Source of the DNA: Erpobdella octoculata
Taxonomy: Eukaryota > Annelida > Clitellata > Hirudinida > Erpobdellidae
NCBI GenBank assembly: GCA_963978895.1
Contig: OZ022238.1
Span: 26,938,617 to 27,002,616 of the forward strand
Length of the DNA stretch: 64,000 bases
Reading direction: 5' to 3'
The translations under genes were made by a program, and so were the position numbers. Position 1 is the first letter of the stretch; each line of letters begins with the position of its first letter. Under the pieces are notes generated by a model. The model was not told where the DNA came from. It did not search any database and was given only the letters and a program-made list of their open reading frames with translations. Shown here one piece after another: positions 11,780-25,400 of the stretch.

Positions 11780-13506
11780 AATAATAATAATAATAACATG
11801 GATAATTTATATAGCGCAGTACAATGGAATAGTCATCACAAGAGCGCTGTACAAAACGTCAAAAACCTCGGATAAACACAAAAAATAAATAAAATGAAAA
11901 AAAGTTTAGTTATAAGACTTAATGAACAGATGAGTTTTAAGAGCTTTTTTAAAAGCCTCAACAGAACAAGATAAACGAATAGATATGGGAAGACAGTTCC
12001 ATGCTTTAATAGCAGCGACAGAAAAGGCCCGTTGTCCAAACTTGGTAGTCGTCGCAGGCACGACCAGGTCTCCAGCGGTCGCAGAACGCAATCGCCGACG
12101 GGATTCAACTGAACTGACGGGCAAGCACATTGACGTGATGTATTCAGGCGCGAGTCCATGCATGGCCTTGAAAACCAGCAGACACAGTTTAAATTCGACA
12201 CGCTCTCGAGCCCTTAACCAATTAAGTTTGTCACGCATGATATCTGAGATGTGGTCAAATTTCTTCAGACCAAAAACAAGTCTCTTTGCAGTGTTGAGTA
12301 CTGACTGAAAGCGACAGAGGACATAGTCAGGCTGATCAGCGAGCAGAGCGTTGCAATAGTCGATTTTTGAGACAACAAAGCTATTAACCAGTGACAACGC
12401 AACAGATACTGGTATGCATCGTCTGCATGTCTTGAGTTGTCGCAGCTTGTAATAGCACTCTCCGACCACCTTGCCCACGTGACCAGTCATGGACATGTCT
12501 GAGCTGAGCAGCACACCAAGGTCCCGCACCATAACAGATGGAGTGACAGTTGAACCACCTAGGTCAATTGGGCAGCAGTCAAGAATGAGTTGTCGACGCG
12601 TCGTGGCACACCACATACATTCAGTTGAAGCCTGTTGGAGGCCATCCACTGTGCCACCTGTTGTAATGACTCAGCAGTTTTTCTTTTAAGGGTGGCTGCA
12701 TCAACCGGTCTGCTGCTACAGTACTGTTGAGTGTCATCGGCGTATAAATGTACAGATAAGCCAAATGACTGAATTATTTTTTCAATGTCAGCAGTATATA
12801 AAATGAAAAGTAGTGGTCCAAGGACAGATCCTTGTGGTACACCACAATAGACAGTGTCGACTTGTGACATAGCCCCGCAAAAACTGACAGTGTAAGATCG
12901 TTCTGACAAATATGGTTTTATCCAGGATAAAAGCGTTGATTGGACGCCAAAGGATAGCTTAAGTCTCTCCAGCAGTATATCATGATCGACCGTGTCGAAT
13001 GCCGATGAGAGGTCTAACAACGACAGTAACGCATTGTCGCCAGAGTCAATGGCTAGGATAATGTCATTGACAACTTTTACGAGTGCATTTTCGGTTGAGC
13101 GATGTTGGCGGTAGGCAGACTGAAGCTCCGGAAATAACTTGTTGAGATTTAGATAAGATGTAAGTTGACCAGCAACTACGCGTTCGAGAAGTTTTCCCAG
13201 TGTGGCCAAGTTGGAGATTGGCCGGTAATTTCTTGGGTCAGACTCGTCCAGGCCGGTCTTTTTAAGAATTGGTGTCACAATGGCTGTTTTGAAGGTGGCC
13301 GGGACAACACCGCTAGACATCGACAGGTTGAACAGGTCCGTGATAAAAGGGGCCACTACGTCAGCACATTCCTTCAACAGCCACATTGGCAGCGGATCGA
13401 TTGGTGACGAGACGGCTGGTGCGGCGCTAATTAGTTTAATCACGGAATTAATATTAGTTCGTTCAAAGCCTGTAAAAGAGCTACCGCAAGAAACAATACT
13501 ATAAGT
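11780..13506 (-). pseudogene. CR1-type non-LTR retrotransposon, broken ORF2
   Basis: Minus strand. The frame from 13506 to 12559 carries reverse transcriptase: RNYRPISNL (fingers), FDTVDHDIL (first catalytic Asp), GVPQGSVLGP, then HLYADDTQQY (catalytic pair). After a frameshift near 12600-12610 the thumb and C-terminal region continue from 12649 to 11906, ending in the family-typical RAFSVAAIKAWNCLPISIR. At the junction about four codons seem lost, probably by a small deletion between matching GAAT sequences. The 3' end is a (TTA)n run at about 11780-11800, preceded by a tail containing GCGCTATATAAAT. An endonuclease fragment lies beyond the inserted element, at 15166-15230. The copy is dead. 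Confidence 0.9.
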
Positions 13507-15165
13507 GGTATCCTATCAAAAGAGCGAAAACATAAGAGCGAAAACAAAAGGGCGAACATAAAAGGGCGAAACTAAAAAGAGCGAATGCTAAAAAGATCGC
13601 ACGATAATAAGAGCGAAAATGAAAAGAGTGAAACTAAAAAGAGCGCACAATAAAAAAGGCGAACGTCAAAAAAGCGAAAACATGAAATATTATAATTTAT
13701 ATTTTTACCCATACACTAGCAGCACAAACCAACTTTCTTTCTTCTGCTATCTCGCTTTCTCTCTTTTCTCTCTCTCTCTTTCTCGTTCTCTCTCTCCCTA
13801 GCGAAACGCAAGATACTTTATTTTTTGTTTCTCTCTTTTTTTTCTCTCACTCTCTATCTCGTTCGCTCTTTGTCCTTAGTAAAATGCATGTTTCTCTCTT
13901 TTCTCATTTTTTCTTTTTAATGTTTCTCTCGTTCTAATTCTTTTTTATTGTCTTTTTTTGTTTTGTTTGTCTCTTTTTTCCTTTCTTTTTTATATGTGTG
14001 TTTTTCTTCTCTCCCTTTTCTTAAATGATGATGATATTGTTTTAAATGTTTAGTAAATATTATAACAGTTCATCGTCTCCTTCTCTTTTTCTTCTTTCTC
14101 TTTCTTTCCCTCTCTCTTTCTCTCTCATAGCTTCCCGTGAAAATTCACTTATGTGAATGTTGCGAACACATTAAAAACACATTAGTGCCAGATGCCAATG
14201 TCACGGTCAAAAAACTTCCTACTTAATTATAGTTCAAACTTGAATTTATAGATAAGTATTTTTAGTACCAAATTTGTTATAGGAAAATTTGCTCATGTAA
14301 AAACCTATTTAACTCTACAGTTTCTGTACAAAAAGTGATGCACAAATTATGCCCAGCAGTGGAAAGTTATAAACCAAGAAAAATAATATTGTAAATTACA
14401 TTGTTAAATTAACTTTAATTATACAATAATGGGTTGAAATAACTTTGAACATTTTAACTAGAAACAATTTGATCGCGGACATTTTACATAGCACTAAAAA
14501 TTGAAAAAAGAAACGCAAATAAAATACACGTTTTATCACTGTTCTGATGATCATGGAACTGAAAGAATGATAGAAAAAACTTTATTTGTGTGCGTGCCTG
14601 AATGAAACAGAGGGTAAAAGAGAGGCTTAATTCGTGCGCGCGTGAGTGTGTGCGTGTGATAGAAAGAGAACCCGGTAATGGCGAGTATCTCAAATGGCTA
14701 AATCTAAAATTACTAACGGGGTTGCTCGGAGTTTTTAGAGGTTTTCCCATCATTTTTCTCTCACCTTTTTCCTCCCTCTGTTTCCTTTCCTTTCCTATTT
14801 ATTTTCCCATTCTCGCACACACGGCCGCTGAATGCCACTCGTTCTCCCGTTCCCGTTCCCGCTCACACTCTCACTCGCTTGCCCAATCCCACTCGCTCTT
14901 CCGCTCCCGCTTCATTTTTTTTAATTTTTTGCCCATAAAACTTTAAATAGATTTCTTAAAAATTGCTTGAAACATAGATAATACAAACTTATTTTCGCCT
15001 TTTCGATGTTCGCTTTTTTTATTGTTCGCCTTTTTTAATTTCGCCCTTTTCATTTTCGCTCTTATTATCGTGCGCTCTTTTTAGCATTCGCCCTTTTTAG
15101 TTTCGCTCTTTTGTGTTCGCCCTTTTGTTTTCGCCCTTATGTTTTTGCCCTTTTGATAGTAAACC
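13507..15165. mobile_element. Foldback-like element A (arms of tandem ~13-15-bp units)
   Basis: Left arm 13507-13680 and right arm about 14998-15165 are inverted copies, each some 170 bp. They are built from degenerate repeats of AAAAGGGCGAAAAC, with unit variants in the same order in both arms. The caps are GGTATCCTATC and, reversed, GGTTTACTATC. The middle is CT-rich, non-coding, and includes a Helitron-like fragment. There is no target duplication (ctataagt versus gacttggg) and the host CR1 lacks sequence between the two flanks. That fits a deletion on insertion or recombination between two elements. Confidence 0.85.
14713..14930 (-). mobile_element. Helitron-like 3' fragment inside element A
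   Basis: On the minus strand it ends in CTCCGAGCAACCCCGTTAG, a degraded version of the hairpin plus CTAG seen at 15661-15690. It is preceded by the G/C-rich GGGAACGGGAACGGG-type tandem tract. Only the 3' part is recognisable. Confidence 0.5.
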
Positions 15166-15230
15166 GACTTGGGAGACGACGTCAGCAGAGCGAGTAACGA
15201 TGATGTCGATCGTCCCACCCATCTTGTGAA
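15166..15230 (-). pseudogene. CR1 endonuclease fragment, other side of the insertion
   Basis: The minus strand reads HKMGGTIDIIVTRSADVV, matching the GGTLDLVITR block of CR1 apurinic-type endonucleases. It lies in the orientation of the CR1 copy at 11780-13506. Roughly 200 residues that should separate this block from the start of the reverse transcriptase are absent, so a deletion accompanied or preceded the insertion at 13507-15165. Confidence 0.7.
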
Positions 15231-15328
15231 TGAAGTTAATATAGGAAATTTAAAATCAATTAGAACACAATTAGAAGTAGCCTGTCGAAAATGACAGTTG
15301 TTTTTTTAGTTTTTATCGAACTGTCAAA

Positions 15329-15690
15329 TCTAAATAGGATATAAAAATGAATGTTTGTATGTATGTATGTATGTATGTATGTATGTATGTATGTATGTAT
15401 GTATGTATGTATATATATATGTTATTCATGCATTGCTAAACCATTCATCCGATCGTAATGAAATTGTCACACAACCTTGAGAGTCAAGGGGAATCAAATA
15501 GAGAAAAAAAATTTGAAATCCGACACAAAATGAGCGGAGCGGGAACTATATATATATATATATATATATATACACGGAAAAGCGACCGGGAACGCGACGG
15601 GAACGGGAAAGCGGAGAAGGAAACGGGAGCGAGAGACAAACATTAGAAAAACCTCTAAAATCCCCGGGCAACGCCGGGTGCCCCCGCTAG
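15329..15690 (+). mobile_element. Helitron-like non-autonomous element (362 bp)
   Basis: The probable start is TC at 15329 after an A. The end is CCCCGGGCAACGCCGGG, a short hairpin, then ...GCTAG at 15690 followed by T. Insertion between A and T, a 3' hairpin and a CTAG end are Helitron features. Internally there is a (GTAT)n run (15354-15410), the phrase CATTCATCCGATCGTAATGA, an (AT)n run (15547-15572) and a degenerate GAACGGGAAAGCG tandem tract. There is no coding sequence. Helitron membership is inferred from structure. Confidence 0.65.
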
Positions 15691-16431
15691 TATTATATAA
15701 AAAAGGTTTTCCTTCTCTACCATTATTAAATGTGGTTAGTGGTTGCTCTACCTGCTCAGTAATATCAAAAATTCTAGCGATGTTTTCTTTTGAACAATAA
15801 ATCCAGCATTATTTTTTATGCAATCGTATAACCTCTTGCATAATAAGCTTAGGATCTATAGACTGATGATGTACAATTGTGTAATAACTTTGATTATTTG
15901 CCTCCCCTCACTAATTTTACTAACTTCTGACCACCACGTTATGCGATATTGCTAACATACAGACATAGGAAATTATATATGTTTATAAGATATAAGATGG
16001 ATGAATCTGAATTAAAAATTACCTGGTGTTATTTTATTATGTTTTATTATTATAAATAATGTATCATTTAGTAACCAAAGGGAAATTGTATTATTACATT
16101 GTTTATAATTTATAAATGTCATTATAGACAATTATGTTAGGCCAAATTATTTGTTAGCTGGATGGAATACCCTTGTGTGACAAATAGTTCGGACACGTGC
16201 CTCATAGTGTATTAAAAAACAAATGCCAGTCACATATAACAAACAACTTCCAATTAAAAAAAGTTGTATTATTAATACCTTGACATTCTAATAACAAACT
16301 TTGCAAGAGTCAGTGACAAAATAACCAGCCAGCTATAGAAACGTGACATCAATAAAAACAATGCAATGAAACAATAGCAAAAATGTACAGAAATGACTTG
16401 AGTCGAAATCTGAGTAGCGGTGGATGTGTTA
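15691..16431. other. Intergenic, 3' flank of CETN3
   Basis: No gene or complete repeat seen. The centrin mRNA presumably ends here; I see no clear AATAAA close to the stop. Confidence 0.4.
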
Positions 16432-19400
16432 TCATGTGTCGTCCATCATGATGGCCAAGAATTCTTGAGTGTCAACTGAAATTTAAAATTTGTAAAATTT
16501 AAAAATGGCATTCAGCAAGTGGTGAATATGGCTAATACAAAAACTAGCTTATATAACATCTAGTTCTGAAATCAACTTCAGTACTAAAGCCCTACACAAG
16601 ACCAGCCTAGCTTGTGCTGACTTGGATTTGGGCTAACTTGTTCAAATAACCTTAGGCCCTTCTTTAACAAAATTTTGCAAAACTCCATTTTTAATTTTTG
16701 CATTGCTGTTTCAACTATCACCATTAACAATATATGCTAAAAAAAAGTGTAAAGTCTATGATACCAAACAAAATATTCAGATACAAAAAATAAGTAAAAG
16801 AAATACCATTAAAAACAACTATCATTACCAGAAACATAGATAAAGAGAACAATTTACCGAAATCTAAAAGACAATATAAAAGCAAAAAAACATTGTTTAA
16901 TAAAATACAAATGACAGAAGAAACAAAAATAATAATATTGAATCATAATGGTATCAGATTATTTTAGTTCAGTGACTAGGGACTAAACAAACTTCGCTTC
17001 AGCCCGAAGTTAAGACATTCGGAACTATTCCGACTTCTGCTTAAAAACGTGGCCGAATACGAATAATGAAATAATCAACTCCCATACAACAAACTTTCGA
17101 AAAATCTCAAACTTGTTCAATTCACAAATAATTTATGTTATTTAGTGTGATGAAAAATAAGCACCTGCGTCCCGTAATCGTTATCCCAAAATCAATCGGG
17201 ATTTCAAAACGATACGGGAAATCCCGTATCGCTATTAAAACGATACAGCATGCGGGGGAAGTCTCGTATCGAAATAATATAGCGAGATTTAAATTTTGTG
17301 CTCGTATAAAGTCTCGAAACAAATTCCGAGATTTAAAAAAAATATTTTTCAATAAATAACGAAAGTCATACATATTATATATTGTTATTATATTGTCACA
17401 ACCATGAATATTTGCAATTGATTCATCAACATTGAATTATTAATCTACCTATTGACAGAAGTTTATAACTATTATTATCCCCACTTTAAATTCGGTTTTC
17501 CTAACAGCCTGTACATATATAAAACCAGTTCGTCTATGTTCTATAGCTTTTTTTAGTGCCACATTGAGAATAGTAATCAAAGATATCTAAAGCAGAGGTT
17601 GAGCCACGCCCCTCTTAGGCTGCTAGTCGACCTCTGCATACTTCCATTTAGAAATATGCGAACCGGCATCGACGGTTGGCAAGGCATCGATGACTATTAT
17701 TATTAATGACTATTACTAATATAATTCTATGTTTATGTTTTGGTTTAGTCTGTTTGATAAACTTATTTACCGTATACCAGAATTTACTTACATATGTGCG
17801 TTATATTCGTGTGCGCGTTATACCAAAATTTACATACATATACGCGTTATATTCGTGTGAGCGTTATACCAATCTTTCATACAAACGCGCGTTATCTGCG
17901 GGGGCGCGTTATATGCGAAAAAATACGGTAGTCAAATTTGTTTTATAGAATTGGAATGATTATTTTAGTGTTTCGATATCCGTAATTGATCGTAATAGTA
18001 GCTCGTCTAAATCTTTATAATCTCCATTATATTCTTGGTTGTATGTGAATATGTGTGTGTCACCTGTAGTGTGCACGTCGTCTGCAGCTGGAATTCAAAA
18101 CTTTCTCAGCTTCTTTCTAGCCAACCGGATTCACCATCGCCTATAAATAAACCCGCTGAGTTTTCTTCACTTTCTTAATTCTTGCATACAGGTACTTTCT
18201 CACGTTTGTCATCATTTAGAGTCTAAATTTAGACAAATAGATGTACCGAAACTAAACAAATGAAACTTATTTCAAGTTTTAAAAAAAATAAATTTTGTAA
18301 ATTTTTATAAATTTTGAAATTTTTTAATATTTTTTAATATTTAAACATTTTTTCAATGAATTCCTTTAATGTAGTTATTAATATTGTCTGTCGCGTATAG
18401 TTCATCATTCTATGTTATCTCGTTTTATTCGAGACAAAATTTCCACAGTTGACATTTCAGTCGAGATCCCGATATCGTATCGGGTTTGTCTCGTTATTGG
18501 TCGAGGCGTCTCGTATCGTATTGTTTTATTCAAGACAAATTTCAGAAGTCATATCGTATCGTTTCAAAAAAAATAACGGGACGCAGAATCCTAATAAAAA
18601 ACAAAACAGGAGTGTCTTTGTTGTTAAATTTAAAGTTTAATTGGGAATGCCCAGGTAGGGTACAATGTCGAGTATAGTCATACATGCAAACCATATGTTA
18701 TCGTGTGGGTGGAGTTTTAATAAATCAGTAAACGAGGTTTCTGAGGTTGGCCTGGTAATTGAAAGAATAAATAAAAGATGACAATGATGACCATAGCACA
18801 AACAAGCGAACTCCCTTTAACTGATAAGTTACATAACTATCGCTTGGTTGTTGTACCGCATTTTTCTCTAAAAATAGATGTAAAATTGTTGTATATTAAT
18901 CTTCTTAACGACAAATAGAGAAATGATTATAACTGATCACAATCATTATTTCATACCATCAATAAACCATACTTTTGCCAAATGTTATTTTTCTTATGCT
19001 GGTCCATATACTTGAAATTCTTTACCTTCTAACTTATTATTGTGTGATTTCCTGTTTTCTTTTAAAAATGGTTTAAAACATTTTTATTTAGTAAACTTAT
19101 CAAAAAGCGCCTTTGAATTTATGAAAAAGTTCATTTTGATTGATTGTGATTAATTGGTTCATAGTAATAATTCGTTTATTCAATTTTTCAGTGTTTTTAC
19201 GTGTCTGTTAAATTTTTTCCGGCATGAATATTCACTTCGGATGAAGTTGTTCAGAAATATTCGGACTTTGGCAAAAAATTTATTTCGTTTAGTCCGTATC
19301 AGTGACTTAGTAAAAGATATTTAAAATGGAATGAACAGCAAACGACAAATAAACAAAATTAACAATAAAAGATAACATCACTAAAACACATACTTTCTCC

Positions 19401-22400
19401 GTCTCTATCATTATCAAACTCGTGGATCATCGCTTTTAAATCATCATCAGATATATTCTCACCAAGTTCTCTAGAAAAATGAAGACTGTTTTAATGCATA
19501 AGTACTCTATTAAACAAATATATATCCATGGCTCTTAACATTTTTTCCCACACTCCCCCTGTGGACAAAATCATTTTGACTGCAACCCCATTCCTCCTGC
19601 ATTATAACAAAAACTAGTTTTTGCATTACAATGTTTCATTAGTCATACATCTGTTGATGCTTTTTATCAATGAGGTTTAAAGAGTTAGAGGTGATCTTTG
19701 ATAGGGCAAATTCGCATATCAACACAGACCTTCAATTGATTTCTCTGGTTAGTTTTTACCAAAAGCCTACCTGACATAACCCATAAATTGGCTGCAATAA
19801 GGTACATTCGTGTTTTCATCAAACTGAAAGGCAATTGGCAGTGGAGATTTCTTGATTTTGTCAATAGGTTGACATGTTCATGATGCGGTAGCGAATTACA
19901 ACGTTGGACACAGGAAGTTGAGATATCTTTATTTATTTATTTATTAAGATGGTCAAATGGCTTAAATGGCCTCTAATATGACCAAAAGCAATTCCCAACA
20001 ACAAAAACAGAGCAAAGGCGATTCATAAATTCTTCTAGATTTAAGATATTCAAATTCCTCAAGGTTCAGTTACCAATAATCAAGAAGCAAGAGAGGTTAG
20101 CACTCGCAACTAAACATTTAAAACTTGAAAAAGTGCTGGCTGGCACCACTTCCTCGGGGAGCGAGTTCCAAATTAATGAAGAAGAATTTTATAGCATCGA
20201 CTTTGCACATATCTGATCTTAGTTTGAAGGAATGACCACGTTTCATGTGGTAGTGAGAAAACCTAATATGATTCAAGAGTTCCAATCTAGCAAATTCATG
20301 CAGAATTTTGTACATAAGACACGGATCAAGAATTAGGTGTCGATGTTCAAGTGTTGATAGTCCGAGAAGTTTGAGTCTAGTCGAATATTGATGATTACGA
20401 ACCGATGGAATAGATTTGGTAAATCTTCTCTGTCTCGATATTTTCAATCAAATATTTATGGTGGGGATATTAGTCTTTGTAGAGGGCTGCTTTCCAAGTA
20501 GAGTTCCAACAATTTCTATGGTGCATAACTTTATGAAATTTCATCTTTTTGGCAATTTCATAAACAACTCGGTAAGAGGTAAGCAGGACTGGTTTGCCAA
20601 CGCACTGAGCTCTTTTCTATTTAAAAATGTCAACTGATTTAGAATTGTTGGGAGCCACTGCACTGAAATGCTTAAAACGATTAAAATTTGCAATTGACCC
20701 CTTTGATCTGACCGACAGCAACAGGAATCATAAATACAACAGCGTTGACAAAATGAAAGATATTGGAAATTTTAATATAAATTGTATAAGATAACAAAAT
20801 GTTCTTAAATTTTTTAATTTATTTGAAAAATTATAGTTTCAGTGTCCCCCGGAACAGAATGGCACCCCACCGGTTAAGAATCCTGGGTGTACTAGAATAT
20901 TAACACAAATCAATGCAGACCTGGCCACCCTTTTCAAGTTTTTTATGCTGATTTTTCCAGAATTGTCATCATCAAATAGCTTGAAAGCTTTCATAATTTC
21001 TTCGGTAGGATCCCTTTTCAACATGAGCTCTGTTACTAAAAAAACATTTTATCTATATACAAAATTTTAAAGAGCATAAATTACTTGGGACTTAATCAGC
21101 TCACTCCTGACTTTCGCACCCATGTAAATGAAGATCTAGAATAGCAATAAAAACTAGGGCATAACCAGATTTTGATTCAAAAATCGGATTTGACGGATTA
21201 GGGCAAAGCTCTGATTAATCAGAGTCTGCAATATTTAGTCAACCAATTCAGATATACAATATTTTGTAAACGAACAATCTCCTGTCCTGGGTACTCACCA
21301 AAATTGGGAATGCTCGATTAATAGGTTGGATACAACGTTGAGCATAGTCATGCATATAAACTATCGTGTGAAGATATCATATAAAGATATCGTGTGGGTG
21401 GAGTTTTAATAAATCAGTAATTAATGAATTAATAACAGATGACAATGACAGTGGCACAAACAAGCAAACCCCTTTTGTTTATTGTTCTAGGCAGTACTTA
21501 AAAGATGTATACCTGTAGTTGGACTTAATTGTGCTATGCTTTTCCATCACTACAGCTTGCAAATCTTCATTGTCTAGACTGTTTCCCACCACATTCTTGT
21601 CAAACTTAGGTGGAAAATAGCTCCATAGGATAATTGCAATTGGTGTCAGCACATTTAATTTGTTTAAGTTGATTTTTTTTATTTTAATTTGCTGTCAAAA
21701 TACCATTTCCAGTTCTGGCTTTTTGTGGACAATAAAAATTTAGCTTTGCCGGGTGGTTCGGCAAGATCTTCATTTTGACTGTAATTTGATTTTGCAATAA
21801 GCATTTTTGTGCCGTTTAAGTCCACTAGGAAATTGCCACTACTTCTATTACTACTATTCTACCTGTTGGGAGAACAAGTAGGTGCCGGCATCTGTCTAGC
21901 ACCTTATTTAGAGTGCCTGATACTGAATGCTATCCAGTCTTTTCGCTGAAATGGAAGCTCATTTCAAGGCTTCACAGCCATATTCTAAAGTAGATTAAAT
22001 TGAGTATTTATAGTAGAGCCTGTGAGTCTTCTTACCAGTACCCAGACTTGATAGGATAGCTCTCTCATCATGTTTTGTTCATTCCATGACAATATGGGCA
22101 CTCTAGTGCAGACCATCTTCAAAAAACAAACTTATGAATGTGAGGAAATACTTACTGAAAACTTAAACATATAAAATGAAGCTTATGTGTTTGTACAGTA
22201 CATTACCTGCTTAATAATTCTAACCAGTTTAATTTATTAATTGTAATTTGTATTTCATTAGCTTACTATATTTTTTACTTTTAGTTATAATAATACATCA
22301 TTTTGAATAGATTTAAAAGCTGCTGTGAATATAAGATGGTACTTCAATATATTTTTACAATTTTTCCTCTGCATCTTTTCACTCTTTAATGCTAATTGTG

Positions 22401-25400
22401 CCTCATTGTAATTGGCCGAAATCTTAATTGTGCCTCTCCCTCATTGGATAACATTTCTGTAAACAAGGAAGCTATTTTTTACAAAAATTAACTCAGGACC
22501 AGCACGTCAAAGTAAATGAACACCCCCAAGTGCACTGAAACAGAAAATAAATTTAATATTGCAAAAAATAAAAAAGTTATAGGCGAAAAACCGTCGCCGT
22601 CCCGATGTAAATGTATGGAGAAGATTTTTCACATACGTTTGGGGCCATGTAGATTAAAAGACTGCATTAGGTTTGTAACTTAATGCATTAGAAAGACAAA
22701 TATATTAGCTAAATATAGAAGCTAATTTGTTGAAAATAGTCCATGAAATAAAAAAGTTATGAAGCAAAATATAGATCAGGGATCCGTATCTAAATGTATG
22801 GAGAAAACCTTAGGTCTTATTTTTGGCAAATCTGGTCCATTTTTAAAAATTGAAACTGTCTTGAGAGAACTTGTTAATTCTAATCCTATGTTACAAACCA
22901 AATAGATTTATTATGTTTAAGTTAAAAGTTATACGAATTTTAAAAATCTAACTTTTAACGCACACGACACAGCATATGGTTACTTAATGACGCTGGGCTC
23001 CCTGCAGCTATTATGCAAATGAGCTGCTAGTTAACGACTCACCGGATATTGTATCTATTAGGGCAATAAAAATGTATACTTAGTTTAAAAATTAAAGTTT
23101 TTATTTGCGTCTAAATATTCCAAAAAAGTCTAAAAGAAATCTATGCAGAGTTTGCAAATAAAGTTCTGTTTTTTGAAATTCTTCTGTTGTTAACATTAAT
23201 TTGATTCTAGGACTGTTCCTCAAAGGACGATTCATCAAAGAACTGTTCATCAAGGGACTATTCATCAAAGGACTATTCATCAAGAGGACGGTTCATCATA
23301 AGGACTGTTCATCTAATGTCTATTCATCCAGCGGACTATTCATCAAAAAAGTTAATAAAATTGTTTAAGATGTTATTTTCAACCAAAATATGTTACCAAA
23401 TCGTGGAGTAATTTATATCAAATTTACAGTGCTACTGTTCTTGTATCCAAATACTTTATACTTTATAAAAGAACTAGCGGGGTAACCGGCGTTGCCCGGG
23501 GTTTTTAGAGGTTTTTCTCGCTCCTGGTCGCTCTCTTTTCCCGCTTGTCTCCCGCTCCCGGTAGCCTTACCGCTCCCGATCGCTTTCCCTCTCCCGGTCA
23601 CAGCACCAGCAAAACTAAATTTGACTGTTTTCGTAAACCGTATATGTACACATTCACCAAAGGCCACAAACACATCAAAGCATCACGCATGCCCGCTATG
23701 TCAAATCTGGCATCGTTCGTTTAACCCCAAGGGGCCACGCTTCAAAGACACTTATGCCTCGAGCAATCAACAAGTTTGTAGAAGACATGGTTGTAATATA
23801 CAACAATTTTATTCGTCACATACAGTAAATAAAACAACTGGACAAGAAATAACGTCAAGATCTTAAGATCAAACGAGCAAAAGACAATTAAATAAAGTTT
23901 AAAAAAAAACTGCCTTCAACTGTTCGTACGAACTGTAGGTATATACACTCAAACAGCCAGATACCATACACCTCAAAACATCACTAACACCCGGTCTACC
24001 ACTTCTGCCAAACTTCAAAGAGATGCACACACTCGCTTTAGCGAGGTCAGGAAAGGTTCTACATTTCAAAGAGATGCTCACGCTCGTCGATCAATCAACC
24101 AGATTCAGATTTCATACATACTTCAAATAAAAACTAAATACATTGAAAATCATTTAATTGATATAAAAACCTATTTTGTTTTTGAATAAAAGTAGCGGTA
24201 GCGAATAGTGCTGAGAACAGCTAAAAAAAATGTAGCGGCGCTGCCATCAACGATCTTGTTAGCCAATAGTACCGCTCTTAACAACTCTGGTTGCAGTGTT
24301 GGGTAAGATTTGAAATCAAATGATTTGAAATTGTGATTTAAATCATATTATGTATTTTGATTTGAAATCATTTGAAAATGCGTGATTTTGATTTGAAATC
24401 AAATTTCCATAAGCTAAAATGATTTTGCACGATTTAAAATCAAATCAAAATATTTTTTTTAGTAGTAATTCTATTCTATTAGCTTATTGTTTTTACCTTT
24501 GTTATACTTATTTTTTTCCTCATTACTCATCGATGTATCTAATCGGTCTTTCTTGTTCTGGTTCGTGCTACTTGTTTACGTTCCGCTGTTAAGGTTGTTT
24601 GAAAAATGGATGGAGCTCGTTTGCCTGTTATTTTAGATGGAACTTTTTTAAAGATTATTAAAGAACTGGATGGAAAAGTAATCGCTAAGTGTTGTAACTA
24701 GGGATGTCACGGGTAGTACTTTTTGGAGTTTTCGGGTTTGGGTTTGTGAAACTAGAGTTTTCGGGTTCGGGTTTGTGAAACTAGAGTTTTCGGGTTCGGG
24801 TTTGTGAAACTCAGGTTTTCGGGTTCGGGTTTGTAGTTTTCCAAAAACCGGGTTCGGGTACTGGCTTATGATTTCAAATTCCTGGATTGATTTTAAATTT
24901 ACCAAGTGTATATACATATACAAACGAGAGCGATCAATTCATCCATTGGACATTACACGCATTGAATAAACTCTAACAAGTTATTTTTCTAGCTTTCCAA
25001 ATAATGTGATTTTTTTGGCCGAAGGAGGCTTAATTATTTTAGTTCGTTCGTGGCTCGGTCCGGCTAGATAATCAGGCGGATTAGTGGTCTAGCTTACACA
25101 CTCACCAATAAAATGACCTATTTGTGTTATTTGTTACGCAAAGGTGATAATACAAAACTTGCAGGGCTTGCGATTAGTATAATACGTTACCTCTTAAATT
25201 ATTGTAATTTATTAATTTTTTTCGCGGCTCGGTCCGGTCGGGTAATCAGGCGGATTAGTGTCCTAGCTTACACATGTGCCAATAAAATAACTGTGGCTCA
25301 TAGATCATTTATAGACTTTGCCAGTTAAAGTTTAGGATTATGCAAGATTATCTTTATAACAAAGGGTCTTTGTTATATCAGAAAAACTTTGAGTATATGA

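Noticed and set aside
13512..13680. Satellite DNA
   Set aside because: The same ordered units recur inverted at 14998-15165, so they are element arms rather than a free array.
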